DNA from: Macrobrachium rosenbergii
Lineage: Eukaryota; Arthropoda; Malacostraca; Decapoda; Palaemonidae
Length of the DNA stretch: 64,000 nucleotides
Reading direction: 5' to 3'
Assembly (NCBI RefSeq): GCF_040412425.1
Contig: NC_089755.1
Span: 56,502,798 to 56,566,797, forward strand
The notes beneath the pieces are model-generated. The model made no database searches, was not told where the DNA came from, and saw only the letters and a program-made list of their open reading frames with translations. Shown here piece after piece: positions 10,201 through 22,036 of the stretch (position 1 is its first letter; each line of letters opens with the position of its first letter). The position numbers and the translations under genes were made by a program.

Positions 10201-12586
10201 ATTGTACTAATAGAGCAGTAATTATAAACTTTTAAAAAAATATTACTGTGCTATTAATTTAAGTTTGTGCTGATACCATTTCTATTTAATGTTTTTAATG
10301 TTTCACTGACTTTTTACAAGCAAGTATTACCAACTCACCTCTATTGCAAACCCAGCCTATTCCGGTTTCTTTTGCCTTCTTGATCGCCAGATCCATGCAG
10401 AACTTCGACACCACAGGACCCAAACCGTTGTTCCCATCCACTACAGCTGTTGACACACTCTCCTTCAGGACTGTTGGTCTACCATGAGGGTCGCAGAGCT
10501 TCTTTAGCACGTCAGACAAATACAGTTCTGAAATATGTCATGTAAACAAGTTAAGAAGGCCTTTGTTCTGATGCTACTCAGAAGGAGAGTTTTCAGTTTT
10601 AATTTTCCAGATATAATCTTATTACAGGTACTGTACTGTACATGAATCGCAATGTGTAACCTTTTGTGTACATGTGTGGGTTTAAATTCAGCCACCACAA
10701 CCACCCTGAGGTCAGAACGTTCGATAGTCTATGAGTACCTGTATTTCCATCCATGGTAATCCTCTTTCAGCGCTGGCCTTACACAACATCCTTTAGCGCT
10801 GGGACAATAGTAGAAACAGGTAATCCCACCTAGGGCAAGGCTCTTTTGCCTGTAGCCTGCTTATTAGCTATGCAAACTAAAGATGCCTTGGTCTGGCAAG
10901 TCAAAATACAGAGTTTAATGCCCAAAGATTATTGTCCAGCCTCTTAAATATTGCTATTATTTTTGTATAATTTTGGTACTACAGTGTACAGTATTATAAT
11001 TATAATGTATAAGATCAAGCCTTTTTTGGCCAGCCCCATGAGAGCTAAGAACTTAAGTTAGGCAATCTGGTTTAGGTATTTTTAAGTGTAAATACTGAAC
11101 AATATTTAGAAAACTTTAAGACATTACAACTGGATTAACACAGCTGCACTTCTGTCAAGCATATTATATTGCAGGTGCTGTATTAATTGTGGATAGTCAA
11201 GTTTAGCTACGAATGTGTGTAGGGTTTCCATGTTAAAAGGTAAGTTAAATCACAGTGATGTAACTTCTGTTATTCAGTTGTTTTTTACTCTATTTAAGAG
11301 ACCGTTACTGAAGAAGTAAAGTAAATGAAACATGCTGTACTGTACAGTGTACCGTATTGCATATATTAATGTAAAGTGTGCATCATTATCATGAATGTTC
11401 TTAATCAGCTCTCCGTTTGTGGGGTTAGATGGGAAATGAGTTCTATCTACTCTCCTAAGCCCCAAGCATTATGCACATACAGTAGCTGTTTGAATCCGAA
11501 CTAACCTGTTCTTAAAAGCCCGTGACTCAAGTGCCCTCTCCTGTCAGCCTCAACTAAAATATCGGCCATCAGTGCTGCATTTTCTTGAGAAACACCAACA
11601 GCCTTCATACAGTCTGTTATGAATCGATGCACTTCATCTTCAGGGCACTAGAGGAATACAGTTATTAAAGTATGTGACTTAGAATTAAGCAACAGTAGCA
11701 ATAATCTTATGTGGGGTCAATGCTCGGACCTGAAAAGGTTTAAGTTGTTATATAATCTCCCACAATGCAGACAGAGTTATACAGAGAAGGGTCAGTGTTC
11801 ACAAAATACTGTATACCATTACTGTACATGGTGGTCAACTGTTATAAGTTAGGGTAACTTTATTTTAAAATCCAAGACTGAGATCATAAAGGTTATCTCT
11901 ACATCATTATCTATTTATACTGATGGGGCATTTTTTGATGTAACTGTACGATGTTTTTGTGCAAACAACGAAGAAGATACCGTTTTGTCACAAGGAACAC
12001 AGAGCTACTTCAGTTGCCAGTATTTGTTATCGATAATGCCGTAACACTGTAATTCTTTAAGCTCATACATTTTAATGAAACAAACCAGAAATTGAACGCA
12101 GAATGGCCATAAATGTAAAACAAAAGAACATTGTAAAGAAGATTGCAATCTAGATTAGATGATTAGGTGCTAAAAATTGGTAAATGCTGGAAAATGAATA
12201 AATCAAGGGAAGTCTGTTTGGGTGAGGCCTCAAACAAGGTAACTGAATCCCAAGACTATAAAAGTTAAAGGACATTGGGATTATTAAGAGTACCACAAAA
12301 CTTTAAAAATAAAAAAAGATTGGGGATAGAAGTATGAGAGAATACTGCCATATTTTAAAGAATACCATCAACCAGATTTGCGCTACAGCATGTATGCGGG
12401 TTTTATGATATGAAAAATTTGGCAGACCCAAAATTTTTACCTCCCACCAAGCTTGCCCATACAGTAAAGCGCAGAAACAGGTTAGGCATTGCGAAAAACT
12501 TTGCAGCTAATACATCGGTAACTTACTTTGTTTCCTAAATCCAGAGGTGGCACAAACTTATTCTTTCCCTCGAGAGCGACAGCCAT
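7161..12586 (-). CDS. Malate/L-lactate dehydrogenase family oxidoreductase (Ldh2-type), complete, ten exons
   Basis: Ten exons (12586-12527, 11647-11506, 10527-10339, 10169-10108, 9938-9885, 8950-8855, 8467-8275, 8066-7912, 7705-7595, 7208-7161) join in frame to 369 codons plus TGA, close to the usual 340-370 aa of the family. Visible landmarks are RRGHLSHGLLR (His62, Arg66), DGNNGLGP, GSNHYG (His134), LGTNPISLAAPA, FVLDMAT, GYKGFGLGMMVEIFCG and AGDPER. The spacing of His62, Arg66 and His134 equals that of the His44/Arg48/His116 substrate residues I recall for bacterial and archaeal members, so the enzyme looks intact. It should be a homodimeric NAD(P)H-linked dehydrogenase of a small 2-hydroxyacid. 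Substrate and compartment are not determined. The first exon starts at the Met in good context (GGTTCAAGC ATG G). An in-frame upstream Met at 12685 is open but has no family character. An extra 5' UTR exon is possible. Confidence 0.93.
7595..7705 (-). CDS. Exon 9 of - strand Ldh2-type gene
   Basis: 37 codons, acceptor tcttaatag, donor ATG|gtaagt. It encodes VDPQKPVMVAGDPER and RADGGITYDNSLIQEM. Confidence 0.92.
7912..8066 (-). CDS. Exon 8 of - strand Ldh2-type gene
   Basis: 155 nt, acceptor cgttctctag, donor CCG|gtaatg. It encodes TYGPHIRDW, RPADISHCFVAIDP and FAPGFESRLGDLM. Confidence 0.93.
8275..8467 (-). CDS. Exon 7 of - strand Ldh2-type gene
   Basis: 193 nt, acceptor gcataaaag, donor TCAG|gtgaga. 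It encodes VEKKVYEGKPLPENWSLDKE and GYKGFGLGMMVEIFCGILS. Confidence 0.93.
8855..8950 (-). CDS. Exon 6 of - strand Ldh2-type gene
   Basis: 96 nt, acceptor aatccacag, donor AAG|gtaaga. It encodes LGTNPISLAAPAEGG and FVLDMATSVVAGGK. Homologous to exon a of the + strand copy, which has one more codon. Confidence 0.93.
9390..9760 (-). mobile_element. Non-LTR retrotransposon (LINE) relic, C-terminal reverse-transcriptase region
   Basis: On the - strand, near 9600-9565, the frame reads VTETWALTRK, matching the 'YGSETWALTRK' motif common near the end of LINE reverse-transcriptase ORFs. Downstream there is a degraded 'RLR-stop-FAHRMGEVL' equivalent of LRWxGHVxR. Stops and frameshifts show it is dead. 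It lies in intron 5 of the - strand dehydrogenase gene, in the same orientation as that gene. Confidence 0.6.
9885..9938 (-). CDS. Exon 5 of - strand Ldh2-type gene
   Basis: 54 nt (18 codons) between atttcacag and AAG|gtagta. It encodes GMSFTNTSSLVVPTRSVK, the family's 'G-S-x-TNxSP/S' stretch. Confidence 0.88.
10108..10169 (-). CDS. Exon 4 of - strand Ldh2-type gene
   Basis: 62 nt, acceptor gtttttcag, donor ATT|gtaagt. It encodes GSNHYGIAGAWAMQAAEKGM. The SNHxG histidine is the second conserved active-site His of the family. Confidence 0.92.
10339..10527 (-). CDS. Exon 3 of - strand Ldh2-type gene
   Basis: 189 nt, acceptor atatttcag, donor AGAG|gtgagt. It encodes ELYLSDVLKKLCDP, STAVVDGNNGLGPVVS and AIKKAKETGIGWVCNR. 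Confidence 0.92.
11506..11647 (-). CDS. Exon 2 of - strand Ldh2-type gene
   Basis: 142 nt, acceptor ttcctctag, donor ACAG|gttag. It encodes CPEDEVHRFI through ADRRGHLSHGLLRT, with the conserved SHG histidine and following Arg of the substrate site. Confidence 0.9.
12527..12586 (-). CDS. Exon 1 of - strand Ldh2-type gene
   Basis: 20 codons starting MAVALEGKNKFVPP, donor AAA|gtaagt, phase 0. Assigned by its donor and by frame continuity into exon 2. The start is the least certain part of this gene. Confidence 0.65.
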
Positions 12587-12699
12587 GCTTGAACCACCTT
12601 CAGGGAGAGGCAGAGGGTGAAAGGTGAGTTTATATCTTTGACAATAGGCCACATGCCTCAGAATTTCTGAGTCTTTATCTGACAATAAGCTGCATGCTC

Positions 12700-14316
12700 C
12701 AGCATTACTGGGTCTTTATCAGCTCTCCTGTCCCTGCCTAACAAATCTCCACCTGCTTTTTCCCCTGTTTATCACGATCAGGGTCGATCTGTCTGACTTT
12801 CTGCGCAATCAGCTACATATAGTGGATTATATAACTTGAGGCATAACAGCATATTGTATAATCACTGGTACTGAATCCTTATCAGTTAATATGGGCAGTG
12901 TTTTCTGCAATAAACAAACTCACGTCTCATTTATATAAGCAATATTTCAACAGTTGTTTGTGCGACAGTAGTTTCACAGTTTTAATGCAGCACACCAATT
13001 GATCTTCGTTTGATAATGAGTTTGCAGATTAGATCAACAGTACCTACTCTATGATGAACTTGCAACTAATGGATGCATCAAAGGTCCTAAGTAATACAGC
13101 AGTGATATGGTCATTCTCATTTCTTTCATTTTTAGAGTTAACATAGACCAAGAAGCCCATAAATAAGTCCCATGGCATTTCATCTCATATGTTTGATTTC
13201 CTTAATGGTCATAAAAACCTTGTGAGTACACAATATGCATTCAAGGAACTGATACCTTTAAAATATTTTTTTTTAAGAAAAGTAATGCAAATTCAGTTAG
13301 CCAAAAAATAAGTACATGGAGGAAAACACAGTATGAACCTACAAATATAGTCAAAACAAATAATATCTTCAGTGTTTAGCATTGACAACCAATATGCCCA
13401 AAGGAAAAATAACATTTGGCTTGAAGTGGAACAGTACAAAAACACTTTGGGCTCAAAGCTGGAGGTCTTTACATTGCACATCTAGGGATGGTCTAGTTCA
13501 CGCTAAGCTGCTTAACCCTTATAATACTCCCAGACTTGAAAATATTCTGCAAAGACCTAGACTACTATTGAAAAATTGTTTTTTCCAACCAAACCAACCC
13601 AGTAAACGGGATCTTAGCCGAATACCCAAGTTGGCCATACGCACTTGACTGGACCTCACCGAGGAACCCTTGAGGTAAGTTAAATTAACATCCTCCTGCG
13701 ACACCGTGTAAGTTGACACATTATAAAGAAAAGCATAAACATGGGTAGCCGTTCTATCGAAGACTAATTGTTTATACTACCCCTATGGAAATTCCGGGCA
13801 CTTGCAAATGACCTTCGGTGACCTTACACTTGATTAGAATATTTCTTTTATGTTTACATAACTATCACCAGGTGTATCATGGGCCGTGATTATGGCTGAG
13901 GGTGTATCGGGTCGTAAAGACAAGCTCACGCTTTTAATACGACATAGAATCGCCATTATCGTTCACGTGACTAAGAGAGAGACCATCTGATGTGATTGTG
14001 TCGCCAAATCGATTCGCTTTTGCTAGTTGTGGCTGAATCTCCAAAAGGGAAACTAAAATAGGATGCACAAGGGGAAATTACGAAGTTTCATAATGCATAA
14101 AACCCCTGTGAGAATATTACGTGATAGTCACTAGAAAGAGTAATGGAGAGTTGGAGACAGCCAGAAGTTTTGCTGTTGTAGCGGAGTATCCTGCATAAAA
14201 TTTCCGCAAGCGCTTAGTTACTTTTTTCAAGCGATGCTTGTTTGCTTTTGGCCTCTATACGAAATCAAAGAACACGAAATTCTCACATTACTCGGTAAAC
14301 TAAATTATTTCATTTT
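12700..14316. other. Upstream region of - strand dehydrogenase gene
   Basis: No supported exon. A divergent open frame at 13382-13648 and its antisense have no domain character. The 5' UTR and promoter of the - strand dehydrogenase gene should lie here or just above 12586, but I found no decisive core promoter motif. Confidence 0.4.
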
Positions 14317-14705
14317 CTAATTGTTTGAACAATGTGTTTCATCCGAGTCCGTGTCACTGATATGTGTAATATCTGAATCGATGTGTTCGTTACTATCTGA
14401 CGATATAATTATGCACTGTTCCTCGTCATCATTATTAACATTCTGAGGCTGTGTGTCACATGTTATAACACTATTGTCTTGTTCATTTTCACTGTTTTCT
14501 TGTTCGTCATCGGCTTCGTTTGAAGATGAGTAATCTTCAGGAAAAAAAAGACCTGTAATATATAATCATGTGAATCATATGAATCCACTAATTCATTGTC
14601 GTCCAGAGTTTCACAAATTTCAACTTCAGTTTCTTCTGAAGAAGAATAGCAGTCTTCTGGGAAAAAATTTTCCGATATATAATCACGTGGTTCGAGGCCA
14701 CTCAT
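14317..14705 (-). pseudogene. Frameshifted short acidic Ser/Asp/Glu-rich ORF
   Basis: Reading on the - strand from the ATG at 14705: MSGLEPRDYISENFFPED, then a highly acidic Ser-rich stretch to about 14575 (SHDYI). A one-base shift at a T8 run near 14550 restores a second acidic stretch, FFPEDYSSSNEADDEQENSE to SDTDSDETHCSNN, and TAG at 14319-14317. The segment DYI..(x)FFPED-YSSS occurs twice, showing an internal duplication. No family is recognised. Acidic N-terminal regions of this type occur in some transposases (for example piggyBac-like) and in chromatin proteins. The ttacag before the second copy could also be an intron acceptor, so a spliced real gene is not excluded. Confidence 0.4.
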
Positions 14706-15624
14706 GTTTTCTTCATCTATAGGCTGCCAGCTGTATAAGGTCACTATAAAGTATCGAACGGGATAAAACAATGTACTCGGGTGAATGATAATGGCTTGGC
14801 GCTCTGAGAAGATAGAATACTTAGTCCGCATAATTATGGCTGCCACTTGACCTTTACGAGTTTTGCAGAGATGCAGGTATATATTATATTAGAAGTTTCA
14901 TTGTCTATGAAACGTGAGCTCCAAACGCATATTTTTGAAACCCTGGACACTATTACCCTTGTACATAGCAAATTAATTGAAAGCGAGGATTCTGTCATTG
15001 AAAATCCTTCGTCGAAAACACTGGTTGCATGAGAACCATGAAAAGGGAGGCTGGGGATCTGTAGAAGATAAAATACAAGAAAGACGTGAGTGGCGAGATT
15101 TCAGAGAGAATGTTTGAACTGGTCATGAGTCTAATAGGTGGCACTGACGCATATAGGAGATAAATTAATCTTACGGCTTTTTTATTGGTTTTACAAGCAT
15201 AATGACACGAGAAATTACTTGGTAATCACAATAGTAACTTAAATATGTAAGATATCCGTAGCCTGTCGACCATGATAGGCAAATTTTCATCAAAATTAAC
15301 CTTTTTCCACATTTATATGTTCCTCTGCTATTTACATTACCCTCACTTTTTACCTGGCATTCTGCCCTGTTTAAATTAGTCTCACTTTATTTACATACCC
15401 AATAATTAGTCGATCTTCCGTTATTTTTACATTAAAAACGAAATTTTATGAGGGCAGCAGCGTCAATGTTCAAGAATTTTCAGAAAAAAAGTTTTTCTGG
15501 AGTTTTAGCGCCATCTATGAAATCGAATGAGTATCGGTACTTCCCGTTACAACCCTCAAGAAAAACCGGTCAAAAATTCCCATGATGCCGTGACCGACAA
15601 GACAAATTGTCTTGGTGGAAGCTT

Positions 15625-15772
15625 CTGATTGGCTAAGACAAATTTTCTCTTGTGTGAACAGTGAAGCCTTTCTGAGCTTTTCAGTTGACAGAACTTTCTG
15701 ATTTCTGAGAGTGACTAGTCCAATGTCTGCTTTAGTTTTGTGGAACGATTTTCCTTTGTGTCTTGCTTTAAG
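15625..15772 (+). promoter_or_regulatory. Candidate promoter and first exon ending in a strong donor
   Basis: An inverted CCAAT box (gattggct, near 15629) is followed by TTTCAGTT near 15678, which fits the arthropod initiator TCAGT. A short open frame starts at ATG 15723 (MSALVLWNDFPLCLAL) and runs to a consensus donor TTTAAG|gtaagg at 15772. I could not join it in frame to any later exon, so it may be a noncoding first exon. Confidence 0.3.
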
Positions 15773-17970
15773 GTAAGGATTTTAAAGATTTTTATTTCAA
15801 ATATTTTGGTGTTTTATGTTTTGAAGGACCGTGGTTGTACTTGGTGGTAAAATGTTTGGTCTCTTAAGTTGCTTGATCTTGTACACTTTAGGTGATTAGC
15901 GTACCATAAATAGTTCCTTTATGGTGAACTTCAGAATGTGTTAAGATTTTGAAGTGACAAATGGACCTTTGGTGGTCGACGACTTTTGTAAAAATATTTT
16001 CAAATTTGAACGAATTCTTGCACTTACGGCGTGTGAATAAGAGGTTGTATTAAAAGACCCTTGTGAATTTAAAGTACAAAAGCCAAATACTCTTTTTAGG
16101 GAGCAGAATAAGGCTCAGAGCTCAACCCTTGACAATGAAGTACAGCGTAAATCTGCGAGACATTTCGATAAGTAAACCAGTTATAGCCAATTACTCGTAC
16201 CATGCTTTTTTTAAAGGGATCTTTGGTTATTTCATAACTAGAAGTGGGAAACACTACAGATTTCTTTAAGTCTAAATTGTTAAAAACTGTTTGAGCCACT
16301 TTTCGTTAACTTTTTAGGTACGATAATGAATGACCGGTGCTGTTACATAGTCATAATTTGTTGCGTAACTGTTCCCTGTGATATGCTGATGGGAAACGAA
16401 GTACTTCACAAGATTTACTTAACCGTAAAAACAGATTTTAGGGACGTCAGCCTATTATTCACTGAAAAACTAGCTTTTATTTTTAAAGGGACTCCCTACC
16501 CCTCTTTTACGATCGCTGATGAATGTGCCTCTGCACCATTAACATTTTAGTGCATAGAATGATGTAGCGTTGTACCTCATTTTCGACACGATGGTCCGGG
16601 ATTATTTCCAGTGAAACTGCAGTTTAATTCTACATTTAGGTAGAGAAATGTTAAGGTTTGGCTCGCAAGTTACGGATGGGGATCTTTTTAAAGTGAAACT
16701 TGATTTTTCACATTTTAATTAATTTTCATGAACCGAGGTACAGTACTTTGTCAGCTTTCCAGGGACTGAAATATTCTCGCGTTGCAACCACGAATTAATA
16801 TGTGAACATGATTCATGACTATTGGAGGACTGACTGCGAGTGACAAGGGATTTTTAGACAAAATCTTACGAAATCTGGAGAAGCGTTTGCCGAATATCCT
16901 CAAGAGCTTGAGTTGACAAAGCCAAATTTTTCCCGTTTGAGTTAACTACTCGGGTACCGAGCAAGGAAATTTAAAAAGTTCAATAAACATACATTCTGTA
17001 TGCGGTTTATAGGCAATTTTACTTTAGGCCTACCGTCTAGGTTGAAAGCTGACTACCTGAGAGGCTGAGCCTTCCTATTGTAGTGTCGAGCGAATGTGGT
17101 TGATTTTATGCTGTTGCATATTTTAAACTATAGGTAGCGGTTGTCTAGATTATTCAGGAAGTCCTGAATTTAATTTTTTTTTTATTAGTTCACTGTATAG
17201 AATTCTATAAATGCCAGTGCAATGCAAATAGTCCGGTTCGAGTTCAGAAGTGCGTTGTTACGTAAGCTTAATTCTGACGAGGTCAGGCCAATTCTTTTGA
17301 CCCAAGGAGTGTTGACAGTTTTGCTTCGGTTCTGAAGTTCCACAGCAATGGCCCAGGTTTTATTTTAAATGTAGCAAAATTGTAAATTCAGTTAGTGGTG
17401 TAATTAACAATTTTCAGCATTTTATAGATGAAAATGCACGGGCTTATGTGTTTGTCTGTAGGTACTGATTTTAAATAATAAACTTAAGGGAGTAGCGGTG
17501 TGTCAGTTCACCAACGCAGCGGGAAAACTGTCTATTTAATATGGAGAGGATGATATGTACATTATGTTGGCCATGATTTTGGCGCTGCGATCCCCCACAA
17601 TGTTTTCGTTACATGTTGTAAGTACAACACATGATCCGTTTAAGTGCGTCATCTTAATGATACATATGTTACAATGACCAATGTGGTATTGAAGGTTGAA
17701 TGATTGCTTTTAGATTTTTCTGTTTACATTACCAGACTTTTTGCTTTCAATAAACATTTTCAAACGTGTTCAGTTTCCAGTGATCACTGTTTTCAGTGAG
17801 TAATTTTGAACGTTTCCATTTAGCGTTTTAAAACCAGTGTTTTTAGTGACTTTAAACTTCGCTTGCTGTGAGCATTTTATAAATTTAGCTTACTCCAGCA
17901 TTATCTTTCTTGTTCAGTTAACTTGTGTACTTAAAGAATGGGAAATTAATTTAGAATATCTCCCACAGGG
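15773..17970. other. AT-rich stretch without supported gene
   Basis: Short open frames only (for example 16063-16269 and 16326-16550), none with recognisable motifs or paired splice sites. It may be intron of a transcript starting at 15.68 kb. Confidence 0.4.
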
Positions 17971-18119
17971 CCTATGCTGCGGTTATCCGAAGATAAGATG
18001 CTGCCTGCTCGACGAAGACGACAAATTGATGCAGTTAACAAGAACTGATAGTATCTTCAACAGAGGAACTCGCACCGTATACAAAAATGGATATTTTGGG
18101 ATCATATAGTCACTCAGAG
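17971..18119 (+). other. Candidate unassigned exon
   Basis: A block richer in GC than its AT-rich surroundings is bounded by an acceptor (atctcccacag) and a donor (CAGAG|gtaggg). One frame reads GLCCGYPKIRCCLLDEDDKL onwards to a stop near the end. Another starts MLRLSEDKMLPARRRRQIDA and stops sooner. Neither matches a family I know, and it does not continue the open frame of the 15723 ATG. It may be a noncoding exon. Confidence 0.25.
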
Positions 18120-21100
18120 GTAGGGGAATAATCAGATCTTCCTCTTGTGTGTTTTAGGTTTATTATGAACTTGCTTTTGCACTTTTGAAAAACCGATTCA
18201 TTAGTAATGATGGAATTCAAGTTTAAAAAAGTCTGTGCAGTTTGGTTGTTTTAGTATAGTTCGTCTGGTTAAGCGAAGACTGACGCGCACTGGTTTGTTG
18301 TTCAGTTAATGATAGGAACTTTTACATTTAGGCCTATGTAGAATAGCACGTACGATTAGGCATAGATTAACGTTAGATTTTTGTGAGTGCCTTATTTGAA
18401 TTAAATGTCTCGGATAGGCCTAGTATAATCTGATTGCTTTACAAGCTAAAGTAACTGATCTTATTCTGATACTGTCAGTATTCAGACAGTCAGTATTCTG
18501 ACTTTTTCAAGGTTTATCACTGGACTATTCTGCAGTTGTAATTATTAAACTACTGAAGATCGTTCCCCAAACTAAACGGGACGGCCAGGAAATGTCTTTG
18601 CTCTTATATTTATTGAACTTTAAAAATGCCTATATTGTTTCCTGAAATTCCTGAGTATCTCAAGTGCAAAACTTAGTCTAATTCTTGAAGGCCTTGTCTT
18701 ATTAAGCAGTATAAACAATAGATTTTTTGTATTATAGGCAGTTTCTTAATATGATTATGAATTAGCGGCTACGAGTAATGCACCATTAGTGTATGTGCAG
18801 AATGTGACAGCTTTCATGTTCCCTTAGTTTATGGCAGTTGAACAGTCGTTCTGAAAATCAGTTGAATTACGAAGTATCTATTGATACACAGCAGTATATA
18901 GCCATTTCTTGACCCTCTATGCACACCGATAATTATATTAAAAAAAATATTCATTCGTTAAAGATTTACCTAGTGAATTGGTCACAAGCTTGTTGTATTT
19001 GAGTGCCTATACTTGAATCTCTGCACTTAGTTTTGGTGAGAAGTTAAAACGAATTGTAGGCTTGTCAAATGCCTTTAGTTTAACTGTCTTGCAAAGTATT
19101 TTGAATTCAGCCTTTCATATTGCATAACGATAGTTTTGTACTAGTGATGGTGACCCTAGATATGGGCCCTAGACTTGAAAGTTTTGTATCGGGGTCTGCA
19201 TATTCGTTAATAGAGTAAAAATCGGAGATCACCTATAGAGACTTGTTAGAAAATCCGACGGCTGTTAAATCTTCAGCTTGTCATGGGAACAGACGTAATT
19301 AGCTTTTGAATGTGCGAATTACGGGAATTGATATGTCTGACAGGTTTAATTTAGCTCTCAACACTACTCCCAGATAACTAAATGAACTTGGTTAGGCATC
19401 AGACCCAATAAATTGTCTAGTGGCAATCGAGAACCTTTTCTGCAAAAAGTTCGAGATGTTAGTCTTAATCACCCAACAGGGCAACTGGGGGAATTTTCAG
19501 ACGTCTCAAAAGAATTGCTGGGGTCCATGATCAAATTTCTTTTTTTTTTTTTTTTAATCCAGTTTCTTTTCTTCAGGGGTAAGAGGAAAGGGGTGTTCCA
19601 GAACACGTGCTTTCATCCAGACTGATGTCCTGAACGGAATTACCGTTAAATTAAAAACTGTTTTGGTGCTCCAAACTGCTTTACATTTTTCTACGAAAGT
19701 TAAAAATGTCTATTGTAATGCCAGTAGTATGAAAGGATGACTTGTAATGTACCACAATAAAACTCATAAAGGTTTCCCCCCCTTGTTTTAACTAAATCCT
19801 TTAACATTTAACATTACTGATGACTTGCCTCAAATTCTGACTATAATTGCTATTGTTAAGCCGAGATCTTTTAAATTTTACGTTAAATGACATCACAGTC
19901 GAAAAGATTGTAAACTAATTCCGATGGGGCTTTGTAATTTGTTACAACGCAGTACGAAGACCCCGAATAAAAGAATCTGAACTCATGTTCTCCCTCGGTC
20001 ACTGTTCATTGTTTAAAGACTAAGTCGTGCACCATCAAGCAGTTGAGCAAATTTTGTCATTCAAACTGTCCTGTCGTGAATGATCTTGCATCATATTTGG
20101 TGCAACGTACTTAAAAGCTGTTGACGTTCATTAATTTTACAATGGCGGTCCAGGTTTGTTAGAATGTAGTGAAACTATTGACCGTTGAAAGAACTTGTGC
20201 CGAGCATACGACGTCCGAAAGTAAAGCCAGGAACTTATCCTAGCTTGTATGTGAAAGCTGTCACATTCAGCAAAAGCAAGACGACTGTAGTAACTGCTAA
20301 TTATAATAGTGCTTGTGACAATAGCTATTCTAATATCAGTTTGCTAGGGAAATATTGGTGACAGACAAGCAATTAGTTTTTGGACTTGGGGTCCCAATCT
20401 CTTCAAAGAATATACCACGAGTTTCCAGTCTTAATAGGCTACTCCTTGCCATCCACATGACTGACACGTCTGCTAATTTCGAAATTCTATCCACATTCCT
20501 CCTCGTCTTAACTTGGTTTTTCCTTGCCCAAACACTCCACGTGCCTTTCATTCCCTTTTCGAGACGTGACCCCAAATTTTTTTTTTATTTTTTCAATATT
20601 CCTCTTCCTCCAAATTTCTTCGCTTATAAACTCCAATTTTCTAGTGAACATTGTTGTTTTTTAAGTAAGCAGTTTCCCCAGTCATATATTTGGTATCCCT
20701 GTCGCAATGCTTGGTTGTTGACATGCTGCTTAAGTATCAAAAGCTTTTGCCATCTTTATCTTTAACGTGTGGTAATACACTTCTTCCACACTGACATCTA
20801 GCCGTTTTTCTCCACCAACAATTTACCACTAACAGTTACTGCATTTCCTCGTTATCATCAGCAGTCTGTATACTTAACACATCTTTGTATTAACATCATC
20901 AAACACCACATAATTGATTTTCCTTATATTCAACATATGCTTCTACCTACCCAATGTATTCCTCTTAACATTCTTTTTGTGAGCCGTAATTGCTACTGTA
21001 CGCTCCCATTTGTAATTGAAATATTTCAAGTTTCCATTAAAACTAAACCTTATTTTAATAGTGCGCCTAGTTCTCGGAAGCAACTTGCCTTGAAATGTCA

Positions 21101-22034
21101 CCTAACATTAATGCATAGGATGCCAGGATATTCCCAGCTATAAAGAAAACATCAGTATGGATAAAATCCCGCAAAAATCTCCCTAGTGTCCAGTTACTTA
21201 GGTGAAATTGCCGTTTCTATAAACACTGCAGAATAGTCAAGACTTCAGTGACAATTTTAACAAACCAAAGTAGGGTTAAAGGCAGTTTATAAACCTAGAA
21301 TAGATATGTAAAGCAGTTTTATTTGTTCAGTAAGCAGTTGTAATAACCACAGTGCCCACTTCATTTCTCGATTTCTTCACATTTTTTGCATACGCTTGTC
21401 CTACAAAGCCTTAGACCCAAATAAAGAAATCCTGACGTCTGTAGCGGATCAGAGCCTGCATTAGGGAAAACAGAACACTAACGCACCAGGTGGTAAATGA
21501 GACATGTTCCGATATATCGAACGCTGGCTCAAATCCCGTTACGGACGTCAGGTTTTCATTTGGACCCTAAATCTCTATGTAATGGCAAGCGTATCCAGAA
21601 ATTGAGGAAAACGAGATATCAAGAGGGTGTGGTGATTATTACAATTACGTTATCTGGTGAAATAGACCAGTAGATTATATAATTGTGTAGCAGATTCATG
21701 TCCAGTAGAAATTTTATCATGCAAGATTTTTTATTAGTGTTAACTGAAAGGCGAAGGACTTTGTCCTTGAGGAACTAAGCTTGTTTTAATCTCGCATTTC
21801 ATCATTACAGATAACCCAGTTGGCAGCCTCTTGAAGAGAGCAAGATACACTATACTTATCTACATAGGGGGCTTTCCCACTACTAGTATTGAGCTGCATG
21901 AACCCCCATCTACTCTCGTCAGTCACGTATACATCGTAGTTCTCGGCTCTTCAGTTTATCAAAGTGAAGCATATGTACTCAAGAGACAGATACATGGTTC
22001 TGCTTGACTTAACGAAACCTGATGAGAAAGTGAG
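18120..22034. other. Gene-poor AT-rich stretch
   Basis: No supported exon. A T/C-rich block at about 20380-20850 has a - strand open frame of 79 codons and resembles a decayed interspersed repeat, but I found no diagnostic reverse-transcriptase motif in it. Confidence 0.35.
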
Positions 22035-22036
22035 CC

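Noticed and set aside
20336..20765. Possible retroelement ORF
   Set aside because: Open frames on both strands but no reverse-transcriptase, integrase or transposase motif could be recognised.
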